Positions 58,632 through 64,000 of a stretch of 64,000 nt of DNA are shown here, one piece after another. How positions within the stretch are numbered: the first letter of the stretch is position 1; the number at the start of each line of letters is the position of its first letter. The stretch spans positions 47,551,001 through 47,615,000 of the forward strand of contig BRKX01000009.1 in the NCBI GenBank assembly GCA_026008535.1. The letters run 5' to 3'. A program made the position numbers and the translations under genes. The notes below the pieces were generated by a model. That model was not told the origin of the DNA, did not search any database, and saw nothing but the letters and a program-made list of their open reading frames with translations. Source of the DNA: Perilla frutescens. Taxonomy: Eukaryota > Streptophyta > Magnoliopsida > Lamiales > Lamiaceae.

Positions 58632-58790
58632 TGCAATTAAAAAATAACTACTACAAACTGTGCATCCTTCTGTCAAGCACACATGGAGGCACACACTTGC
58701 AAAGACAATAACACACTTGGTCATTTTACAATCTCTGTACATACATCACTGACCAAGACTGTACAGAGATACTTGTCGCAAAGGAGAAGT

Positions 58791-60179
58791 TCAGAGAACA
58801 CAAAGAGCCAATGAGGATCTATATGTTTTAAATCTTCTACTATCATGTGCCTTAGTGAAAATATCCACGAGTTGGGCATCTGTTCCAACATACTCGATCA
58901 CAAGTGATCCATCTTCAAACAGTATCTGCTTCATCCATAAAAGTTGTGTACACCAACTTCCAGCCGCAATATATTCTTCTTCGGCAGTAGATAACGAAAT
59001 GGAATTATGTTTCTTACAAAACCAAGATACCATGTTGTTTCCAAGAAAGAAATGTCCTCCTGAAGTACTCTTCCTAAACTCGTCCACCATTCTGTTTGAC
59101 ACAGATCCAAAGCTAATATCGACATACCAAGCTCGTAGAGCTTGTTTGAGACCGTAAAGTGCCTTTTTCAGTTTGTACACAAACTCATGTTGGTGGCGGT
59201 CTTCAAAACCTTTGGGTTGGATAACAAACTTATCTTGTTTCTGAGGCCTTGCTTCAGTTAGGTCTCTGTTTTCAGAACTGTCCGGCACAGATATAGGTAT
59301 ATGGACAGTACCATCAAGGCTCTCATCATCAATCTGGGTAGTAGGTTCTTCCAGATCATCAACAACTGGATGGTTTTTAAGAGCATCATTGCTCTCAGAT
59401 ATTGATTCAATCCGATTACAGTCTTCACTTCTGTTAGGCACAGAAACAGGCGCACTTCCAGTAGCTTCTTCAAATCTGGAACAGTCATTTTGAACAAGAG
59501 CAATTGACAATTCTTGATCACTGATCTGGCTAAAATTTTCATGCCACAAGTTTGCTTCATTTAGTTGAGATCTGAAGCACGTTTCCTTCATGTTGAGAAG
59601 ATAACAATTGTCCCGTGATCTGTCCCCGACCATCAGCACAACACTTTCTTTTTTCTTGACAAGGCATTTGTCTTTAGTGAAATGCACCAAGAGACCTTGG
59701 TCACACAGCTGACTGATGCTAATTAGATTAACCTTTAGTCCTTCTACAAGCAGCACGTCCTCGAGGTTGGGCATCCCATGTACATTTAGGCATCCACGGC
59801 CTTGCACTCTACCTTTAACACCAACTCCAAAGGTAACAGATTGATATGGGCAATCTTTTTGTATGTTGCTCAGCATGTTAGCATCTCCGGTCATATGCCG
59901 AGAGCATCCACTGTCAAAGTACCAGCTACTTTTTGCATGAATATTGAGTGCAGTGTGAACCATATCATTTTTGTGATTGTTCCTGAATCTATTTCGGACA
60001 TTCCTTTTGGAAAACTGATCAGATTCTGCAAAACCCCTTCTTTTCATCATTCGGAGGTCATTGATCAAGTTTCTGCAATGTGGTAGAATGTGACTGGGTT
60101 TCTCACAGTAATGACACACAACACGTGTCTTTTGAGGAGACTTCCTTCGCTGCTGCTTGTTCTTTGGCTCATCTCTCAA
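58791..60179 (-). pseudogene. Copia II pol, internally deleted but open (462 codons)
   Basis: Order: zinc knuckle CHYCEKPSHILPHC (residues 22-35), protease DSGCSRHMTGD (about 89-99), LISISQLCDQG, a pre-integrase fragment ANLWHENFSQIS, then no integrase core at all. An acidic linker follows, then a piece of reverse transcriptase (FVYKLKKALYGLKQALRAWY) joined to VDISFGSVSNRMVDEF and RKSTSGGHFFLG of the RNase H region, with SLSTAEEEYIAAGSW. The YVDD site and most of the polymerase are missing. Normal copia pol is well over 1000 residues. At least three deletions have all kept the frame. The element could move only with help from a complete relative. Confidence 0.82.
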
Positions 60180-60313
60180 CTTGGAACTGTTGAATCTTTT
60201 GTTCCAGATGACTGTCCTTGACAGAATACGTCATAAGTATGAGCGCCATTATATCCGAGCCCAGAATGATCTTGAGGACTATTTCCTTTGGAGAGAATTT
60301 CATCTAGTTGAGA

Positions 60314-61657
60314 TTATCTGGAGTTTATCATTTTGACAAGCTTCTTTAGGTGTTGGAGTTCACCATTCTGTGCTTGAGTACTATTTCTGGACTGCAACAA
60401 TTCATTCTGCACCTCATTAAGGCGAGTAGAGAGATTATGTCTTTCTTTCAAGAGATTGGAATTCTCTTTTAACAGGTCTTCATTGATCTTAACCACCATG
60501 ATCCAACTGGAATGCAACTTCTTATACGCCTCCATAGTTGATTCCACAGAGAATTCTTCATCTTCTTCATCATCGCTGCATTCTGAAATTTTCTTGACCT
60601 CACTGTCAGGAACAAATACAGACACAGACTCTTTGACAGAGTGTGTCATGAAAGCAATATGATTGCTTACACCTTCTTCATCACTTTCACTATCATCAGG
60701 ATCATGACTTTCACTAAAGGTAGAACAATATGACTTGTTCTTCTTTTTGAGAGTGTTAGCACACTCGACTTGATAGTGACCATAACCACCACATTCACGA
60801 CACTTATCATCCTTGGTTTTTCGAGGTTGAGAGAACCTGTTCTTGCTAGCATTATTTTGAAAAGCATTCTCATATTGTTTTGCAAACTTAGAGAAATTCT
60901 TTAATAGCATCGCAATTGACTCTGCAAGGTCATTTTTGTCAGGGACATTGTTTGGCACATCAATACTGGAGCCGGCTTGAAAAGCTATGCTTTTTTTCTG
61001 AACTGCTTCTTCATCTGTTAGACCCATTTCAAAACTCCTCAGGGACCCCATCAGCTCCTGTAACTTCATCTTGCTCATGTCCTTGGCCTCTTCGATTGCC
61101 GTGACTTTGTATGCAAATCTCTTGAGAAGAGATCGCAGAACTTTCCGCACAAGTTTCTCCTCAGAGATGGCATCACCAAGTGCAAAGCTTTCATTAGCTA
61201 TGTCACAAATCTTGGCATTGAAATCAGCAAGCTTTTCACTTTCATCCATTCGAAGGTTTTCAAATCTGGTAGTGAGGAGCTGTATACGAGATGCACGAAC
61301 ACTGCTAGTCTCTTCGAAAGTAGTTTGAAGGATATCCCATGCATCCTTTGTCTTGTCACATGTGGAGATGAGTTTGAACACGTTCATGTCCACTACAGAG
61401 AAAATGACATTCATGGCTTTAGCATTCAGCCCCATGATTTGATAATCAGTATCGTCAAACTCTTCTTCTGGCTTCAGCACCGCTTTGCCTTTCTCATCCT
61501 TCTTGATAGGAGGCTTCCACCCTTCAGTCACCATCTTCCAGGCACGCTCATCAATTGAGCGAATGAAAGCTGTCATACGAGCTTTCCAATAGGCATAATT
61601 ATTGCCATCAAGAAGCGGAGGTCGCACCGTTGAGGCTCTTTCTTTCATCGAGTCCAT
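60314..61657 (-). CDS. Copia II gag
   Basis: 447 codons from ATG 61657. The N-terminus has the PPLLDGNNYAYWKARM start of Sirevirus-type gag, a UBN2-like capsid region (KDAWDILQTTFEE, RIQLLTTRFENLRM) over residues ~80-230, a zinc knuckle CRECGGYGHYQVEC near residue 290, an acidic DDEEDEE stretch and a C-terminal coiled coil. The frame stops at 60314-60316; just beyond it the same frame has LDEILSKGNSPQDHSGLGY, so the stop probably lies inside the original gag-pol, with a further stop and shift before the pol ORF at 60179. Best-preserved retrotransposon gene in the window. Confidence 0.85.
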   Translation of the reverse strand: MDSMKERASTVRPPLLDGNNYAYWKARMTAFIRSIDERAWKMVTEGWKPPIKKDEKGKAVLKPEEEFDDTDYQIMGLNAKAMNVIFSVVDMNVFKLISTCDKTKDAWDILQTTFEETSSVRASRIQLLTTRFENLRMDESEKLADFNAKICDIANESFALGDAISEEKLVRKVLRSLLKRFAYKVTAIEEAKDMSKMKLQELMGSLRSFEMGLTDEEAVQKKSIAFQAGSSIDVPNNVPDKNDLAESIAMLLKNFSKFAKQYENAFQNNASKNRFSQPRKTKDDKCRECGGYGHYQVECANTLKKKNKSYCSTFSESHDPDDSESDEEGVSNHIAFMTHSVKESVSVFVPDSEVKKISECSDDEEDEEFSVESTMEAYKKLHSSWIMVVKINEDLLKENSNLLKERHNLSTRLNEVQNELLQSRNSTQAQNGELQHLKKLVKMINSR

Positions 61658-61736
61658 CTCGGAAAAAACAACACAATAACACGGATTAATACCCCAAGAT
61701 CAATCCTGAATACAGGCAACCCGCTATGGTGACAAT

Positions 61737-62647
61737 TGAAAAACAGTAATCCGTGCTTATACGTTTTTAATTAACTGCTTAAAAACTGCTCTGTGATATG
61801 TGTGGGACAGATGCAAGAACATAAAAGAATAAAGCAGTAAAAACGCACGAGATGATAACCCTGTTCGGTTTAAATAACCTACTCTGGGGGGATTGCTCCC
61901 AAACTTGAAGATTCAACTGGTACTTCTTCGAAGAGTGTATTAAGGATCTTACACATACAAGCCTCCCACCTTATGTCGCCCGTTCTTCTCCTCGAACTCT
62001 TTCACTAGTCGAAAGTTGTAAGATCCCCTTACAACCATGACACTAGACTCCCTCTAGCTACCCACGACTTCAACTTATAATCTCTCCCGAGATTGCGTAT
62101 AAAACTGGAATAAAAATCCCCTCACGTGTTTCACTCGTAAATACTCAAAACTAGTCTATCACGTTGAACGTTTTAATGAACAACTACTAGTTACAAAAAC
62201 GACCACAAACTGATTCTAACACTAGAATCTAAACAACATATCAGTGGTACCGATTGCTCCTCAATTCGGTCTTCATATAGGCGTTGATCTCCATCTGCCG
62301 CCAATATGGTAAGTGGATTGTGGTTTGTGGCCTTCCATACGTGTGTAGATACTGTCCAAGTGTAGTGGGGTTAATTCAGCACCGGATCTACACCACAAGG
62401 CAGTAAAATGAATTAATCTTGACCTTCCAAACAAGTTCGGCGCAAGATCTTTCCAACAAGGAAACTGCCATAAATAGAGTGTCCTTGATTCTGTCTGGGA
62501 CATACTCTGGAACAATTCACCAACTGTTATTTCTTTTCTTGGATAGCGGAAAACAAATCTTCGTGGGACATACCCAGGCACACATTGTCGAACATATCTT
62601 GCCAATACAACAACACAAATACTTAGTGTATGACGATAGCACTAGCA
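61737..62647 (-). repeat. Copia II 5' LTR
   Basis: 911 bp, TGCTAGTG...TTTTTCA in element sense. It preserves the empty target site of CACTA B at 61804-61821. The region next to it (61736 downward) begins ATTGTCACCATAGCGGG, which is not the usual methionine-tRNA primer site; I could not assign a tRNA. Confidence 0.85.
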
Positions 62648-62670
62648 TAAGTTTATGCATGTATATCAAC

Positions 62671-64000
62671 CTGTAAAATAACATTTCCCTTCTCTTTAAC
62701 TTCCACCAAATGTGCAGGCCAAGGTACTTGTGATCCTACTGCATCTCCCACATTATCACATACATTTGGGATATGGTATGGTAGCATGGCATTAGGGGCC
62801 ACAACTTTATCAATTGAAACACACGTGCACAACCTGTTAGTGTATTAATAACCCATTCGATAGCTATGACATTCCAGACGCCACGATATCACCATTGGAA
62901 GAATCCAATTTCAATGAAACTATGTTTCCCTGTACAATCATTATATGTTAGTGTTATTATTATTATTATTATTATGAACCACTTAGATAAAGTAAGAATA
63001 AAATGAAAAAAAAGGACCAGCAAAGCATTTTGTTTTGCCACCAACATCACTTCATCATAAAGAGGCCCATCCTTAGAGCAACTCTTCACCCACTTCATAG
63101 AACAACTTCCCTTTTCATCATTGTCTCTGTCTTTCTTCATGGCCATTTGCAATTCTGCAATTTTTTCATATAAATCTTTTATCATTTCTCTAGAAACAGA
63201 AATTTCCTTCTTCGCTTCCATCAACTCAAAATCATCATGATTCACACCACGTCGTCCTCCTCTAGGTACTTTGAAGTACATAGATGGAGTAACATAGCCT
63301 CCAATACCTCTAACACGTCTAGAGTGTTCAGGTTTCTTAAGTGCACATGTGAGCAGGTCTCCGTCCACTCCTTGATACTTAAATGCTCCTTTTTCCTTTT
63401 GTCGTATATCATCCTTTTCATTTAGAAATGATAAATCATGTTACCAAACATTGTAAGCGAGAAATATATTCAATGAAAACATATTTGTAATCTTACAATC
63501 CTTTCCACCGTCTTTTTTAAATTGTCCTCTTCTATATCTCCATCTTTAGTGACTCGTGCTTTCTTCCATATGAGAGCTCTGTCTATGTCCGCATCACCGC
63601 TTAGTTCATCTTTCTACAATTAAGAAATACAACGGGTTATTATAATAAGAGTAAAACAATAACATGTACAAGGAAAGCTTTACCATTTTCTCTGCTACAC
63701 CATCGTAGCCTGTGTGAGAGAGTCGATGTGGATATATATTTTTCATTCTTCAATCTTTTTACACCTCACTCAATTTCTTATAAGTAAAGTGTAATAAAAA
63801 TTAAATATTTGTTAGAATATCTAACTTGAACTTAGATTTGCAGGTGAGAAAGCTTGCCTTAAATTCATCGGACATACGACTTATTTCAAATCAACTCCAG
63901 TCTTCGGGAAGAATACCACTGCATGGTGGTGGATCATTCAACTTTGAAGGATTATCTTTGTGTGGCACTATAAAATCATTATATAGCTTAGTTTTCCACT
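62671..64000 (-). pseudogene. CACTA A transposase-type gene, exons (partial)
   Basis: Minus-strand exons: about 63955-63845 (NDPPPCSGILPEDW), about 63760-63682 (KNIYPHRLSHTGYDG), 63613-63495 (SGDADIDRALIWKKARV), about 63410-63022 (DLLTCALKKPEHSRRVRGIGGYVTP, then a coiled coil), and 62937-62671 (GNIVSLKLDSSNGDIVASG, then a stop, later GDAVGSQVPWPAHLVEV). The last has the donor ACAG|GTTGAT at 62670, the intron that contains copia II. These are the conserved blocks of the plant CACTA second gene that sits before the Ulp1 module. At least two stops are seen in the 62937-62671 exon. The start is beyond the right edge. Confidence 0.7.

Larger units (their letters stand above)
49696..62647 (-). mobile_element. 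Sirevirus-like Ty1/copia retrotransposon (copia II)
   Basis: LTRs lie at 61737-62647 (5') and 49696-54734 (3', split by CACTA B). The target duplication is TATGT (49691-49695) and TAAGT (62648-62652), 4 of 5 matching. Without CACTA B the element is 8824 bp. It encodes gag and a shortened pol, and then about 3.9 kb of tandem extra-ORF sequence before the 3' LTR. CCCCCT-type (minus-strand polypurine) tracts occur at 54735, near 54853 and near 55091, again the Sirevirus pattern. The two LTRs differ at roughly 40 of 911 positions by eye. Confidence 0.88.
47555..64000 (-). mobile_element. CACTA (En/Spm) transposon, coding type (CACTA A), extends beyond the window
   Basis: The left terminus is ACTACTACAAAAAACC at about 47555-47571, with subterminal repeats to 47945. 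Its genes run on the minus strand: a transposase-type exon set at 62671-64000 and a Ulp1-protease region at 48397-49654, joined by an intron. Copia II occupies that intron. The other terminus is off the right edge. The CACTA-type terminus, the ALKKPEHSRRVRGIGGYVTP motif and the Ulp1-like C-terminus are standard for plant CACTA elements. The exact first base is uncertain by a few positions. Confidence 0.8.

Overview
This is repeat-rich nuclear DNA from a flowering plant, almost certainly a eudicot (asterid or Lamiales is only a guess). The evidence is plant Ty1/copia, Ty3/gypsy, CACTA and hAT families, plant TATA boxes and splice sites, a plant Myb/SANT-like gene and a captured auxin-response-factor fragment. 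I see no bacterial or organellar features and no rRNA or tRNA gene. At least 80% of the window is transposable element, in two large nests.

Layout. 1-5487: 3' part of an Athila-type gypsy element (integrase end, a long extra ORF with one stop codon, polypurine tract, 3' LTR). 5488-14526: the most host-like stretch, with unknown exon-like pieces, a two-exon Myb/SANT-like gene (minus, 7261-8239), a Harbinger-like terminus, a GGTATACCG-rich MITE and a pair of LTR-like repeats around a minisatellite. Nest 1 (14527-40772): a minus-strand gypsy solo LTR (4/5-bp matching target duplication) split by a giant Sirevirus-like copia element (copia I, 14618-36371) and by a deleted hAT element (37655-40011). 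Copia I is itself interrupted by a 3'-truncated gypsy element (22674-27466). 40773-47075: AT-rich repeats, a degraded LTR-like region and a 3.36-kb gypsy solo LTR (43156-46514). Nest 2 (47076 to the right edge): an Athila LTR fragment, interrupted by a minus-strand CACTA element encoding a Ulp1-type protease (CACTA A), whose intron holds a minus-strand copia element (copia II, 49696-62647). The 3' LTR of copia II holds a 4125-bp CACTA element (CACTA B) carrying an ARF gene fragment.

Main points. (1) The gypsy element at 22674 has a small ORF between its primer-binding site and gag. Its first 23 residues resemble the histone H3 tail, with K4 kept and methionine at the K9 position. (2) Copia I has three tandem, diverged copies of an extra ORF between pol and the 3' LTR, each with its own TATA-like box and leader. 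Without its nested insertion it is about 17 kb. Copia II and the Athila element also carry extra ORFs in that position. (3) Three gypsy LTRs carry short tandem arrays of predicted RNA hairpins with compensatory stem changes, one with C(UUCG)G-type loops. (4) CACTA B can be delimited to the base because the other copia II LTR is the empty site.

Nearly all element genes are broken by stops, frameshifts or deletions, so they are relics. Many stops look like single transitions (TGG to TAG, CGA to TGA), as expected for methylated, silenced DNA.
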